Origin: Dromiciops gliroides
Lineage: Eukaryota; Chordata; Mammalia; Microbiotheria; Microbiotheriidae
Length of the DNA stretch: 64,000 nt
Direction: 5' to 3'
Assembly: GCF_019393635.1 (NCBI RefSeq)
Contig: NC_057864.1
Span: 477,294,617 to 477,358,616, forward strand
How positions within the stretch are numbered: the first letter of the stretch is position 1; the number at the start of each line of letters is the position of its first letter. Positions 43,001 to 53,092 of this stretch are shown here, one piece after another. The notes beneath the pieces are model-generated. The model was given only the letters and a program-made list of their open reading frames with translations. It was not told the DNA's origin and made no database searches. A program made the position numbers and the translations under genes.

Positions 43001-45833
43001 ACTGTGGAGACGTTTCAGTCATGTCTGACTCTTCGTGACCCCATTTGTGGTTTTCTTGGCAGAGGTACTGGGGTGGTTTGCCATCTCCTCCTCCAGAGCA
43101 TTTGACAGATGAGGAAACTGAGGCAAACAGGGTGAAGTGAATTTCCCAGGGTCACACAGCTAGTAAGTGTCTGGGAATGACTTTGAACTCAGGAAGACAA
43201 GTCTTCCTGACTCCGGGCCAGGTGCTATCTACTTTCACAACTCTGCCTCATGTCCAATTTACATGCAAGTCAAGATATGTCACATTGGTGCTCTTCAAAA
43301 ATGAAGGACAGGGAGCAGCTAGGTGGCTCAGTGGATAAAGCACTGGTCTTGGATTCAGGAGGACCTGAGTTCAAATCCAGCCCCAGACACTTGACACTAG
43401 CTTGTGACCTTGGGCAAGTCACTTAACCCTCATTGCCCCACACAAATTAAAAATGAAGGCCAAACAACAACAACAACAACAATCTGTAGGAGTGTGTCCA
43501 GTAGGGGTTCAGGAGCCATAGTGTTAGGAAAAATATTCCTACAGGGATATTGTTAGAACCCAGTGAATAAGAAGTGGCTATTCCTCTGAGAAATCTAAAT
43601 GACTGCAGGTTGGTGGAATAACCCAGAGAGGATGCTGCAATGGGTTACCATGGACAAAGAATTGATCCCCCAATGGCCTTGGCTAGATGGGGAATGAGCT
43701 TCTTCATATTGAACTGGGATGGTCCTCAGAAAGTCTGCTGCCAGCATTGTACTCAAAGCATTTAAAGCAAGAGAGAACTTCAGCTGAGAAGTCTCCGACA
43801 CCTCCTGGCACTCAAAGAGAAGGCCTTTGTGGGGTTGCCAGACACACTGTTGTTGTGGTTCAGTCGTGTCTGACTCCTCGTGACCCTGTGGACCATGGCT
43901 CACCAGTGCTATCCATGGAGTTTTCTTGGCAAAGACACCGCAGTGGTTTGCCACTTCCTTCTCCAGCAGATTAGGAAAACAGAGGTTAAGTAACTTGCCC
44001 AGGGCCACACAGCTACCAAGTGTTAAGGCCAGATTAGAACTCAGGTTTTCTTGACTCCAGGCTCAATGCTTTATCCACCAAGCCACCTGCCAGAACGGGA
44101 AGTAAAAGATTGGGGCCAGAAGCTTGGCCATACTGTTGTTCTCTTCAGAGAGAGAGGTTAGGAGTATATTTATCTGCTCCCATAAGTACTGTTAGTCTAA
44201 GGGATACAGAGGATGTCAAACTTCTGATTGCTGTTTTTTAATGGGAAAATGAGGACCCAAGCTTTATATCCAAGGTTTGATTCCTTTCTCACCAAATACC
44301 AGTTCTGTCACGTAAGGAATTGACTGTGATTTGGGGTTTCCATGACCACATCTCTGTTTCATTATGGTCAGACTAAAAAGATGTCATCTTGAAAAGCCTA
44401 AGAGAAGATGGGTGTGTACTTGAAGAGATAACAGAAAAGAACAACTAAGTATCTAAGCCTTCCATAGTAGTTTCCCTGTGCCCACATGGGCCTGGCCAAA
44501 TTATAACGAGGACAGCCCAGGGGGTATGTTGAACCAATTGGAGACTCAGCATGGCTAAGAACCTTCCCTTCCTGTGGGAGAGGAAAAACAGCGGGGAGAG
44601 AGGAGCTGTGTGGTGGAGCTTCGGACTGAACCACCAAACCAGGGAGAGACTGCACAGCTGACTCTCATTGAAACTACGGACCCCAGGTGGTGGTGAGTTT
44701 GTGTTGTGGAAAGGAGGTAGGTGAGGTAGGTGAGCTGGAAGCAAGTTTGGGTTTGAGTCAGTCTTTGCTAGAGCCAGGAAGTTTATTCATTTTCTCTTCC
44801 CCTATTCCCTTTCTCGTTGTCCCTGGCTTTATTAACTTCACCTTTGTTGTAAATTTTGTTCCCATTAATAAAACCTGGTTTGTTTGTGGAAAAGAGGCTG
44901 TTAATCTCCTGTCTTATTGGTCTGGGAGAAATAACTGAAAAAGGCAGTTTGGAAGGAAACTTTGGACCTAGAGGTCTCTCATTATTTTCTGAACCCCAAT
45001 ATTATGGCAAGCTGCCCAATTAACTCTCCCCATATTAAAACTTACAATAATAAACACACATAAGAAGTAGCAAAGAAACCCATTCATCCAAGTCAGTGTC
45101 AAAAGAGAAAACAGAGAAAGTATGTATGTGTATGTATATATGTGTGTATACATATATCTACATGTGTGTATACACACATGTATGTGTGTATGTATGTATA
45201 CATGCATGGTGGGATGTACACCAGACAACACAGAGTGAAAGGCTTCTCCCAGGGGAGGGGGTGGTGGTGAGGTAATTCACTTCAACCAAGGGGAAATTCC
45301 CCAAAGTCTCTCCTGTTGCTGGGATGGGACATGATGGACCCTCCCAGCTCCTATCATGGCGGCTTCTTCCCAGTCTTTTTTTTTTTTTTTGCACGGCAAT
45401 GGGGGTTAAGTGACTTGCCCAGGGTCAAGTGTCAAGTGTTTGAGGTCAGATTTGAACTCAGGTCCTCCTGAATCCAGGGCCAGTGCTTTATCCACTGTGC
45501 CACCTAGCTGCCCCATTTCTTCCCAGTCTTATTTTCCCTTCAGCAGCCTCAGGTGGGGTTGACATCATCCATCTTCTCCCTCAAAGATGAAGCCAGTGGA
45601 GGCCAAAATGACTACAGAGCCCAAAGCCACTCAAGAGAGTCTAGACACTCCAAAAGAGACCAAAGAGAGTGGAGCTCTTCTCTCTCCCACTCTTGTCAAC
45701 TTTGTCCTGCCCCTCACACAGGTGCAGGGACTTACCCATGAAGTGAGAGGCATGCCGGAAATGAGAGAAAAGATCTTCTTCTGGGGAGTCGGTCACTCCA
45801 ATATGAAGCAGTTTCTTCTTATCTCCCTCAAAG
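30930..45833 (-). CDS. STYXL1: MK-STYX pseudophosphatase, last three coding exons (5'-partial)
   Basis: Exons on the minus strand: 45833-45736 (98 nt), 40354-40242 (113 nt), 31061-30930 (132 nt, stop TGA 30932-30930). Phases agree: xxC|, G|AC giving Asp, then phase 0. The joined product is the dual-specificity-phosphatase-like half: [80 protein letters not shown], and the end DISDPHY. It matches human STYXL1 colinearly (human KLLHIRIEDSPEA, FSTQGISRSC, RSWAYVKKCKNNM). Known: a catalytically inactive member of the family that binds G3BP1 and PTPMT1. The active-site HCx5R reads FSTLGISR here, the same inactivation as in human. The rhodanese-like N-terminal half lies beyond the window. Third neighbour of POR and TMEM120A as in human. 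Confidence 0.94.
31260..32150 (-). mobile_element. Decayed LINE segment, second copy of the R4-like element's 3' part
   Basis: Bases 31545-31745 resemble 32735-32925 (shared words CCCATGCAG, AAACCACTTTCA and TTCCAAAAGTATTTCTG), and the similarity continues to about 31900/33110. No intact frame. Confidence 0.45.
32156..32395 (+). mobile_element. Long CORE-SINE (MAR-type)
   Basis: AGTTAGCTCAGTGAAGTGG, GTGGGCAAATCACTTAACC, CAGTATCTTTGCCAAGAAAA and GAAGAGTTGAACATGACA. It sits within the LINE-derived region. Confidence 0.8.
33316..33460 (+). mobile_element. MAR1/WSINE1-type SINE
   Basis: GGGCTGCTAGGTGGTGCAGT to a short A tail. AAGTACTATATA is present at both edges (33304-33315 and about 33461-33472). 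Confidence 0.9.
33490..34090 (+). mobile_element. LINE (L1-family) 3' end split by a SINE
   Basis: AGATGAGCAAGATGCTATCA, GAAAAACCTGGAGAGACTTA, AAAGTGAAATGTACTGTATA, then GAATTTGGAACATAAAG. It resumes at 34022 with GGAACATAAAGTTTTAAAA and an A-rich end. Confidence 0.75.
33866..34021 (-). mobile_element. MAR1/WSINE1-type SINE, inverted, inside LINE tail
   Basis: GTTTTTTAGTGAGGCAATTG to CACCTAGCTGCCCC. The target TGGAACATAAAG is repeated (33854-33865 and 34022-34033). Confidence 0.9.
34095..34204 (+). repeat. Compound (AAAT)n(GAAT)n(ACAT)n microsatellite
   Basis: AAATAAATAAAT, then GAATGAATGAAT with interruptions, then ACATACATACAT. It follows the LINE tail and probably grew from it. Confidence 0.9.
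34596..34773 (-). mobile_element. MAR1/WSINE1-type SINE, inverted
   Basis: T/G-rich tail (34596-34637), then GGTAGGGCAATGAGGGTTAA to CCTTAGCTGCCCCCC. CTTACTCCTTTT is present on both sides. Confidence 0.88.
34818..34975 (+). mobile_element. MAR1/WSINE1-type SINE
   Basis: GGGGCAGCTAGGTGGCGCAG to a C9-A9 tail. The target AGATAATAATGGATTTCAG is duplicated around it (about 34796-34814 and 34978-34996). Confidence 0.9.
36600..37238. other. STYXL1 last intron, mixed sequence
   Basis: TTTGCATCCCCAATGTTTGG and CATACAGTAAGTGCTT (36700-36755) resemble a CORE-SINE/L2-type 3' end, followed by a (CTCC)n tract at 36757-36805. The rest is not recognised. Confidence 0.4.
37239..38060 (+). mobile_element. 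L1 5' end (5' UTR and start of ORF1), 3'-truncated
   Basis: Starts CTTCTGGGAGCCAAGATGGC, the usual first bases of marsupial L1 promoters, followed by a GC-rich 5' UTR. From about 37850 the translation is lysine-rich then [20 protein letters not shown], like the N-terminus of L1 ORF1. It stops at about 38060. Confidence 0.6.
38075..38175 (+). mobile_element. tRNA-derived SINE head
   Basis: GCTCCTGGTGTAGTGGTCAG, then GGGTTCTGATCCCAGCCC (box B) and ACCTACTAGCTGGGTTG. It directly follows the cut L1. Confidence 0.5.
38180..40235 (-). other. STYXL1 last intron, unrecognised part
   Basis: AT-rich sequence without coding exon or a repeat family I can name. Short direct words suggest old repeats but nothing I can defend. 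Confidence 0.3.
40242..40354 (-). CDS. STYXL1: STYXL1 exon with dead active-site loop
   Basis: 113 nt encoding [20 protein letters not shown] and [17 protein letters not shown]. The P-loop equivalent FSTLGISR is at 40319-40296. Phe and Ser stand where active enzymes have His and catalytic Cys; the Arg is kept. Confidence 0.95.
40485..40650 (-). mobile_element. MIR-type CORE-SINE remnant
   Basis: GTGATAGGAGATGGAAAAGA, TCTAATCCAATCTCTTCATT and GAAGAAACTGAGGCTCAG. Confidence 0.6.
41030..41680 (+). mobile_element. Possible solo LTR
   Basis: A TATA-like CATATAAAC (about 41529) is followed some 90 bases later by AATAAA (41623-41628) and a short tail, the spacing of an LTR R region. The ends are not defined. 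Fossil at most; family not identified. Confidence 0.3.
41690..43010 (-). other. STYXL1 intron, unrecognised
   Basis: No exon, RNA gene or named repeat seen. Minus-strand open frames at 42045-42505 have no recognised homology. Confidence 0.3.
43015..43242 (-). mobile_element. Long CORE-SINE (MAR-type), inverted
   Basis: GTCATGTCTGACTCTTCGTG, GGTTTTCTTGGCAGAGGTAC, GAGGAAACTGAGGCAAACAG and CCAGGGTCACACAGCTAGTA. Confidence 0.8.
43311..43450 (+). mobile_element. MAR1/WSINE1-type SINE
   Basis: GGGAGCAGCTAGGTGGCTCA to ATTGCCCCACACAAATTAAA. AAATGAAGG is present at both sides. Confidence 0.88.
43848..44095 (-). mobile_element. Long CORE-SINE (MAR-type), inverted
   Basis: TTGTTGTGGTTCAGTCGTGT, GAGTTTTCTTGGCAAAGACA, GTTAAGTAACTTGCCCAGGG and TTTATCCACCAAGCCACCTG. 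Confidence 0.8.
44380..45046 (+). mobile_element. Possible solo LTR
   Basis: TTAATAAAACCTGGTTTGTT (44864-44883) followed by GTTAATCTCCTGTCTTATTG looks like an LTR poly(A) signal and U5. Ends are uncertain, no internal retroviral region adjoins. Family not identified. Confidence 0.3.
45118..45215 (+). repeat. (TG)n/(TA)n repeat
   Basis: ATGTATGTGTATGTATATAT and related units. Confidence 0.8.
45374..45516 (-). mobile_element. MAR1/WSINE1-type SINE, inverted
   Basis: T16 run, then GCACGGCAATGGGGGTTAAG to CACCTAGCTGCCCC. The internal ACACAGCTAGTAAG block is missing. Target ATTTCTTCCCAG-like sequence (TTCTTCCCAGTCTT) flanks both sides. Confidence 0.88.
45736..45833 (-). CDS. STYXL1: STYXL1 exon, start of phosphatase-like domain
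   Basis: 98 nt encoding [20 protein letters not shown] and [12 protein letters not shown], with a TTTAG acceptor and a GTAAGT donor after ATG G. The equivalent human stretch is AGDADKLLHIRIEDSPEA. Confidence 0.92.
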
Positions 45834-45924
45834 CTAAAGAAAAGAAAGACACAGAAAGTTCGTTAGACTGACCTACAGTTGCCATTGACTTCAGATAAAC
45901 TCAGCCCCATTTCTGAAGGTCTCT

Positions 45925-46080
45925 ATGGGAGAGGCAGCATGGTTTACAGGAAGGACAGCTGGCTTCAGAGGGAGAAAGACTGGGATTCAGACCCCACCTC
46001 TCACACACTCTGTCCTGGGTAAGTCCCTTCTGTCGGTCTCCCCGACCCCCAGCAACTCTGTGAGGCTCTGGGGTGCATAG
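45925..46080 (+). mobile_element. MIR-type CORE-SINE remnant
   Basis: GGCAGCATGGTTTACAGGAA, ACTGGGATTCAGACCCC and TCCTGGGTAAGTCCCTTC, decayed. Confidence 0.5.
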
Positions 46081-46099
46081 CAAGGGTCAGGCTCCTTGA

Positions 46100-47380
46100 C
46101 AGCTTCCTTTTCCAATGAAATCACAGGCCTGGTTCTCTCTCCCACCCCACCCCCCCAGTGTAAAAAGCACCTGGATTGGTTCTCTGGACTCGTAGCTTAG
46201 CACAGTGCCGGGTACACAGGAGATACTTCATACACACTGATTGATCGAGCCATTGATGCCAGTTTCTCCTCACCTGCCTGGGGCCCCTTCTCCTTTCCCT
46301 CACTGAGATCCCTTGCCGTTATAGGAAGCAGCCCTGGCATGCTTCACCCCAGTCACATCTGGACTCATCTTCCTTCTCCCTGGCTGCCATATCTTCCCCC
46401 TCTGCTCCTCCCCAACCAGCTCCTCTTTATGTCTTGTCTTATGTCCTTGAGGATCAACACTGGCTTGCTTGTTTTCATTTGTAACTGCAACACTTAGCCT
46501 TGTGCTTGACACACAGCAAGAGCTTAGAAATGCTCAGACTGTCTGTCTGTCTATCTTTTCATCCACCTCTCTATCTCCATCCAGCCTTCTGTCTGTCTAT
46601 CCATCTATCCAGCTCAAGGGTTCTTTGGTTCTTTGGGCAGTGTCCGGTGAAGCCTCTCAACCCCTTCTAAGACTTGGCTTTTTAAATGTATAAAAGAAAA
46701 TACCTAACATTACAAAGGAAACCAATTCTGTTGAAACACAGTTATCAAAATATCAAAACACAAACAACCAGAACAAATTCACAGAGTCTCTGAAATCTAT
46801 TCATGGACTGTGGATGCTAAGGCAAGACCCCCAATCAAAGGTTCAGTGAGAAGACCTTAGAGTCCAGTAGAGGGGAGAGAGGACTGAACACACGTTAAAA
46901 TAGTAATAGAGTGTGAAGGTGCCTGAGAGAGGTACAACCAATGCAGAATGGGAATTGAAAACAGGGACATTCCCAAGTGTCTCTAAGGAGAGGGTAGCAT
47001 TTGAGTTGGACTTCAGAGAGTCTGGATTTCTCTTCAGTAATCATTACGTGTATGTGTGGCTCTGGATTGGGTACAGAGAATACAGTGAGATATACAGGGT
47101 AATCCAAAAGTCTCCCAGTAGTTTCAGAAGCTTTACAAGTGCACTAACATTTCTGGGACCTTCTGAATCTCCAAGTAACTCTAAGGTTAGAAAGGGATGC
47201 CTCGCTGAGAAGAAATGAGACCAAATGGTTTGAGAGGTGGCCCCTTTCTAGCTGAGGGATCAGGAAAAGCTTCCTAGAGCAAGTGAAATATGAGCTGAGC
47301 AGTGAAAGTGGAGTACAACATCAGTAGCTTTAGAGGTCAGCACATGCTGGTGGCAGTGGGCAGCATGAGGATGACAACAC
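46100..47380 (-). other. STYXL1 upstream intron, unrecognised
   Basis: No STYXL1 exon, RNA gene or named repeat. A (TCTG/TATC)n patch lies about 46540-46610. Confidence 0.3.
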
Positions 47381-47384
47381 TCTT

Positions 47385-47600
47385 TTATAACACTGCAAGG
47401 TTTGCAAAGTGCTTTACAACCATCATCTCATTTGATCCAACAACCCTGGGAGGTAGGTGCTATTATTATCCTCATTTTACATGTGAGGAAACTGAGGCAG
47501 GCTTACAGGGCTACACAACTAGTAAGTGTCTGAGGCTAGATCTGAACTCAGATCTTTCTGACCAGGTCCAGCCCTCTGTCCACTGTGCTTCCTACCACAC
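47385..47600 (-). mobile_element. MIR-type CORE-SINE remnant
   Basis: GTTTGCAAAGTGCTTTACAA, GGAGGTAGGTGCTATTATTA, GAGGAAACTGAGGCAGG and CTAGTAAGTGTCTGAGGC. Confidence 0.7.
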
Positions 47601-47704
47601 ACAAAGATAAGAAATGGGAGGGAACAGGATAAAATTGGAGATCAATGAGCTGTACGGGCTGGCTGATAATTGAGGACACACATGATTAAGGCTAGAAAGT
47701 CATC

Positions 47705-47965
47705 ACAACCACAGACTCTCAGAATTGGAAGGAACCTTGGTGACCACCGAGGCCAAGACAGAGCTGTTCAGGAATCCCTCTTCACCATCTCCAACAAGGG
47801 GTTTATTCAGCCTTCACTTCCTGGGATCTAGAGGAGTCCTTGGCAGCCAATGAGTCCAACCTCTTCACTTTATACATAGATGAAGAAACTCTGGCCCAGG
47901 GCAGTGAAGGAGACATCAGAGGTGGTCCTCTGGCTCCACAGCTGATTCTCTTCCCATTGAGCCCT
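47705..47965 (-). mobile_element. MIR-type CORE-SINE remnant
   Basis: CTCAGAATTGGAAGGAACCT and later AGATGAAGAAACTCTGGCCC. Confidence 0.5.
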
Positions 47966-49415
47966 GGTGCCCACTATGTCTCAAATCAGTTCATTCCACT
48001 TTGGGACAGAAGTAATCAGTAGAAAGTTTTTCTTTCATTGAACAAAATATGCTTCTCTGTAACGTTCTTTTTCCCAACTTGGGGGGGGAATCAAGCAAAA
48101 CAGATCAAATCCCTCTTCCTCATCTCAGCCTTTCAGGATTTTTTTTTCTGTTTAGAATTTTATTTTCCAAAATATACATAAAAGCAAATTTTGACATCAA
48201 TTTTTAAAAACTTTGTGTTTCAACTTCTCTTCCTCCCTCCCTTCCCACCCCCCACCCCAAAGAATTCAAGCAATTCAGTATAAGTTATAAATGAGTAGTC
48301 ATGGAAAACATCCCCACATTAGCTAGGTTGTGAGAGAAAACAGTTAAAAAACAAAACTTCAGGTTAAGGAATTGTCAAAGAAAAAAGATGTGTTTCAATC
48401 TGCTTTCAGATACCATCAAATCTTTCTCCATAGATGGATTGCAATTTTCATAAGTCCTTCAGAGTTAAATTGGATCATTGCCTTGCTGAAAATAATCACG
48501 TGCTTCCCGGCAGATCATCTTACACTATTGCTGCTATTTTGTATACAGTACATTTCACTCTGCTTCAGTTCATGTGGGTCTTTCCAGGTTTTTCTGATAG
48601 CATCCTGTTCATCATAACTTTTATATAGTACCTTAAACTTGACAAAGAATTTTCTTCACAATAGCCCAGCAAAGTAGGTACCATATATTTTGCCATTATA
48701 GTCAATCATCATAACTATTTCCCTCCATCCTATTCCCTTCCCATGATATTTACTATTTTCTATCTACTTTTACCCTATTCTTCCTCAAAAGTGTTTTACT
48801 TCTGACTGCCCCCTCCCCTGCTCTGCCCTCCCTTCTTTCACCCTTCCCTCCTTATCCTCTTCCCCTCCTACTTTCCTGTAGGGTTAAATAGATTACTCCT
48901 CCCAATTGGGTGTGAATGTTATTCCCTCCTTGAGCCCACTCTGATGAGATTAAGGTCTCTGAGCTAATTCTGTGTTCTAAATTTTTCTTCCTCCCTCCCT
49001 CCTCAACCTTCCCTATGAAATCAAGCAATTCAATATGTCATACTTGTGTAGTTATGCAGAACATCTTCACTTTCCTTGAAAGTGTTTTGCTTTTTACTGC
49101 TCTCTCCCCCAATCTGCTCTTCCCTCCTCCTCTCCCCACCTCCCCATCCTTATCTCCCTGCCCTCCCACTTTCCCTTAGGGCAAAAATATATTACTATAC
49201 CCACTTGAGTATGTATGTTATTCCCTCTTTGAGCCAATTCTGATGATAGTAAGGTTCACTCACTCCCCCATTCCTTCCCCCTCTTTCCCTCCCCTCCATA
49301 AGCTTTTTAAAAATTTCCTTCATGTGAGTTACCTCTCTCCAGTCCACCTCTCCCCTTCTCTCTCCTCCAGTCTATTCCTCCTACCCCTCGACCCTATTTT
49401 AAAGATGTCATCATA

Positions 49416-49565
49416 GGGGCAGCTAGGTGGTGCAGTCAATAGAGCACTGGCCCTGGATTCAGGAGGACCTGAGTTCAAATCCAGATCAGCCACTTAACAC
49501 TTACTAGCTGTGTGACCCTGGGCAAGTCACTTAACCCCAATTGCCTCACAAAAACAAAAACAAGA
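49416..49565 (+). mobile_element. MAR1/WSINE1-type SINE
   Basis: GGGGCAGCTAGGTGGTGCAG to an AAAACAAAAAC tail; AAGATGTCATCA-like target flanks it. Confidence 0.88.
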
Positions 49566-49577
49566 AGATGTTGTCAT

Positions 49578-49700
49578 GGGTTAGCTAGGTGGCACAGTGG
49601 ACAAAGCACCAGCCCTTGACCCAGGAGGCCCTGAGCCCAAATCCAGCCCTAGACATAAGACACCCCATCCTGATGGCCACACAAAGAACAAGGACAAAAA
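49578..49700 (+). mobile_element. Older divergent MAR1-type SINE
   Basis: GGGTTAGCTAGGTGGCACAG, GAGGCCCTGAGCCCAAATCC, ending in AAGGACAAAAAAAA. The GTGTGACCCTGGGCAAG block is missing. Confidence 0.75.
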
Positions 49701-50515
49701 AAATGAATGTTTTTACAGATATCATCCCTTCATATTCAGTTCAGACCTGTGTCCTCTGTATATTCCTTACAAAGAAAGTTCTTATGAGTTCAAAGTATTA
49801 TCTTCCCATGTAGGAATGTAAACAGTTTAATCTTTTAATATCCCTCATGGTTTCTTTTTCCTGTTTACCTTTCTATGCTTCTCCAGGGTCTTGTATTTGA
49901 AAGTGAAATTTTCTATTCAGTTCAGGTCTTTTCATCACAAATGACTAAAAGTCCTCTTTTTCATTGAAGTCCCATTTTTTCCTCTGAAAGATTATATGCA
50001 GTTTTGCTGGGTATGTAATTCTTGGCTGTAGTCCCAACTCCTTTGCCCTAATGTAGATGCTGCTAGATCTTGCTTTATCCTTATTATAGCTCCACAGTAT
50101 TTGGATTCCTTTTTTCTAGCAGCTTGCAATATTTCCTCCTTGACCTGGGAGCTCTGAAATTTGGCTATAATATTCCTGGAGGTTTTCCTTTTGGGATTTC
50201 TTTCAGGTGGATTCTTTCAATGTCTATTTTGCCTTCTGCTTCTAGAATATCAGGGCAATTTTCCCAGATAATCTCTTGGAAGATTCTGTCTAAACTCTTA
50301 TTTTGGTCATGGTTTTCAGGTAGTCCAATGATTTTCAAATTCTTTCTCCTGGATCTATTTGCCAGGTCAGCTGTTTTTCCAAGGAGATATTTCATATTGC
50401 CCTCTATTTTTTTTTATTCATTTGGATTTGCTTTACTGTGTCTTGGTTTCTCATCAAGGCACTAGCTTCCATTTGTTCAATCCTAGTTCTTAGGCAATAA
50501 CTTTCATCAGACAAC

Positions 50516-50668
50516 TTTTTTTTTTTTTTTTGCCACAGCAATGAGGGTTAAGTGACTTGCCCTGGGTCACACAGCTAGTAAGTGTCAAGTGTCTGAGGCC
50601 AGATTTGAACTCAGGTCCTCCTGGATCCAGGGCGGTGCTTTATCCACTGAGCCACCTAGAAGCCCCCT
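50516..50668 (-). mobile_element. MAR1/WSINE1-type SINE, inverted, within HAL1 ORF1
   Basis: T-run, GCCACAGCAATGAGGGTTAA to CACCTAGAAGCCCCC. CAGACA(A/G)CTTTTT stands on both sides, marking the target duplication. Confidence 0.9.
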
Positions 50669-51479
50669 CCAGACAGCTTTTTAATCTCCTTTTCCATTTG
50701 GCTTTTAAAGCTGTTGACTTTTTTCTCATGACTCTCCTGCAATGCTCTCATTTCTCTTTTCATTCTTTCCTCCCTCTCTCTACATCTTCCTTCTATCTCT
50801 CCTACTTTCTCTTCAAAGTCCCTTTTGAGCGCTTCCATGGCCTGAGACCAATGCATATTTTTCTTGGAAGCTTTGGATGTAGGGGCCCTGAGGTTGCTAT
50901 CCTCTTCTGAGGGTGCACCTTGATCTTCCTTGTGGCTAAAGAAACTTTCTATTGTTCTCAACTTTGCTTTCTCATCTTGCCATTTTTTTACTTGACTTTT
51001 AACTCCCTCTTGCAGTGGGGCCCTACTTCCAAGCTACACTGTCCCAAGCTTCAGAGGGTCCCAGTTGTTTTGGTTTGAGGGAGGGCAGGTTTTTCTCTTG
51101 CCTGGCCTGTTCTCTGGTCTGAAGATAACCTCAAGCCAACTTGCTAGTTAACCAGCCAGCAGAATACTGTGGTTATTCTTAGCTTTGATGAGCCTGTGCT
51201 CCTCCCCAACCTGCGCCTCCTGATGCTCAGGATTTCTTCCTGGTTCCCTGCTGGGGTGGGATGGCTAAATTCGTCTTTAGGTCCTGAAGATACCCCTGCA
51301 CTCTCCGAACTGCGGCCCCCCCCCCCATCAGCTGTTCAGACCTCTCACCTGACCCAAGCTTAGTTCCAGAAGATGCTGGGGCTGCAGCTGATTCAGAGGC
51401 TTAGGGGTAAGTTTCTCTTTTGCAGTGTATCTGGGGTCTGTGTCAGCGCCTAGTACCTAGGTACCTAGCCACGCAGCAG

Positions 51480-52370
51480 TCACCTTGTATTTGTACTGGT
51501 GCAGCTGACTTTTCTTTTTAACCTGAGTGTATAACTTTATGTGTATCTCTATTAAATGTTGTCTTATTATGTTTGGGTCCCTAGATCTAGCTTGTGAAAG
51601 TCTTTTTGGATTCTAGCTCTACCAGGCTAGTAAACCTGTCCAAAAAAGGAAATAGAGTTATTCTGGTTTGACTCGTTCTTGATTAAGCCAGGCTTGGCTC
51701 TTCCTTTTCTAAATGTCCACAACTGAAATGTTCATAGTTAATGAGTTGTTCACAAATGACCCCTTTAATAATACATTCTAGAATCTTTCCAGGAACCAAG
51801 GTCAAGCCTACCAAACCATGGCTTTCAAACTCTCTCTTTTCCCCTTTTTTTGAACATCAGGATGGTGCTTGCCCATCTTTGGTCTCATGGCCCTGCTGCC
51901 ATTCCGGTGGCCTCTTACAGATGGCTGGCAGAGGCTCAGCTGTCACGTCTGCCAGGTGTTTCAAGTATGTGCTTCATCCAGGCTCACTGACTAACTCACT
52001 GAGGGCCTCTAGGCTTCCTAGCTCCTCATTTGTCTTTGGCCTGAGTTCCCTATAATAACCATTTTTGTTCTGTCCTTTCTGATCTAGTTCAGTGGGTTAG
52101 AGCTAGCTGGTGAAGGGCCTTAGGCCTCTTATTCTGTAGTCAGTGTGATGGAGGAGGCTAAAAGGGGTTAACAGACAACCTAAGACCTGAGCTCTAAGAC
52201 CCAAGCTCTAATCATCAGTAGCTACAAGGGGCTAACAGATAACCTAAGACTTGATCAATAGTAGCTAAAAGGGCTAACAGAGAAACTAAGATTTGAGTTT
52301 TTCTATCAACAAACACTATCAGCAGAAGTTTAAGGAGGCAGTAACCAGAGACCATTAACTATTTTCTTTT
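51480..52370 (-). other. Unrecognised sequence
   Basis: No exon. CTAACAGA(C/T)AACCTAAGA recurs three times about 52170-52290, a small imperfect tandem repeat. Confidence 0.4.
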
Positions 52371-52373
52371 TTC

Positions 52374-52528
52374 TTTTTTTTTTTTTTTTTTAGTGAGGCA
52401 ATTGGGGTTAAGTGACTTGCCCAGGGTCACACAGCTAGTAAGTGTTAAGTGTCTGAGGCTGGATTTGAACTCAGGTACTCCTGACTCCAGAGCCAGTGCT
52501 CTATCCACTACGCCACCTAGCTGCCCTG
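52374..52528 (-). mobile_element. MAR1/WSINE1-type SINE, inverted
   Basis: T-run, AGTGAGGCAATTGGGGTTAA to CACCTAGCTGCCC. GACCATTAACTATT is present on both sides. Confidence 0.92.
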
Positions 52529-53092
52529 ACCATTAACTATTAATAGATGACAGGACACCTAGAAACCAGATCTTAAAGTAAAGAGATATCATAAACAGAA
52601 AGACCCTCTGGCTCTGACAAGTTTAAGCATGTCTTTATGAATATGTGCAGAAAAGACCAAATGTGTCCTTAAGTTCACTTTATGACGTTCAAACCCCCAA
52701 AACACCTATTACAAGTGGGTAGCCAAAAAACAAGATTTTGAGCAGCAGAATATGTATGCAGAATATGCCCTATATATGAGGGATATCCCTTGAATAGCAT
52801 TTTGAACTATTAGATTGTAAAGAGAGCATGTAGAGGAAAGGAGAGCACTTAGGAGGGTGCTACAATAGGCCAGGTAGAAAAGGTGATTTAAGTCTAAACT
52901 AATCTGGTACCAGTAAAAGTAAACAGGAAGAAACAGGTTGCGGGGGAGGGGTGTCGAATTACAAATGAGTAATGGACAGGACTTGACAGTTACTTGTGTC
53001 ATAATAGTTGGACAACAGAAGCCAGGAGCAGGAAAAGACAGGATTGGGGATACATGGAGTGTTGGGTAGCAACTGAGCCCTTTTGATAGAAT

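Larger units (their letters stand above)
48140..51480 (-). mobile_element. HAL1-like LINE (L1-type ORF1, no ORF2), with inserted SINEs
   Basis: Minus strand. GC-richer 5' part about 51480-51000. ORF1 pieces: 50961-50668 reads MRTIESFFSHKEDQGAPSEE and a coiled coil (ALKRDFEEKVGEIEGRCRER); 50395-50165 reads RRKNLKIIGLPENHDQNKSL and GKIDIERIHLKEIPKGKP, the RNA-binding domain of L1 ORF1p. After ORF1 comes pyrimidine-rich non-coding sequence (49850-48640) and the common 3' tail (48630-48140) with no reverse transcriptase between. Known: HAL1 (half-L1) elements have this layout and occur in marsupials. An L1 with its ORF2 deleted is the alternative. SINEs interrupt it at 49416, 49578 and 50516. Confidence 0.6.
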
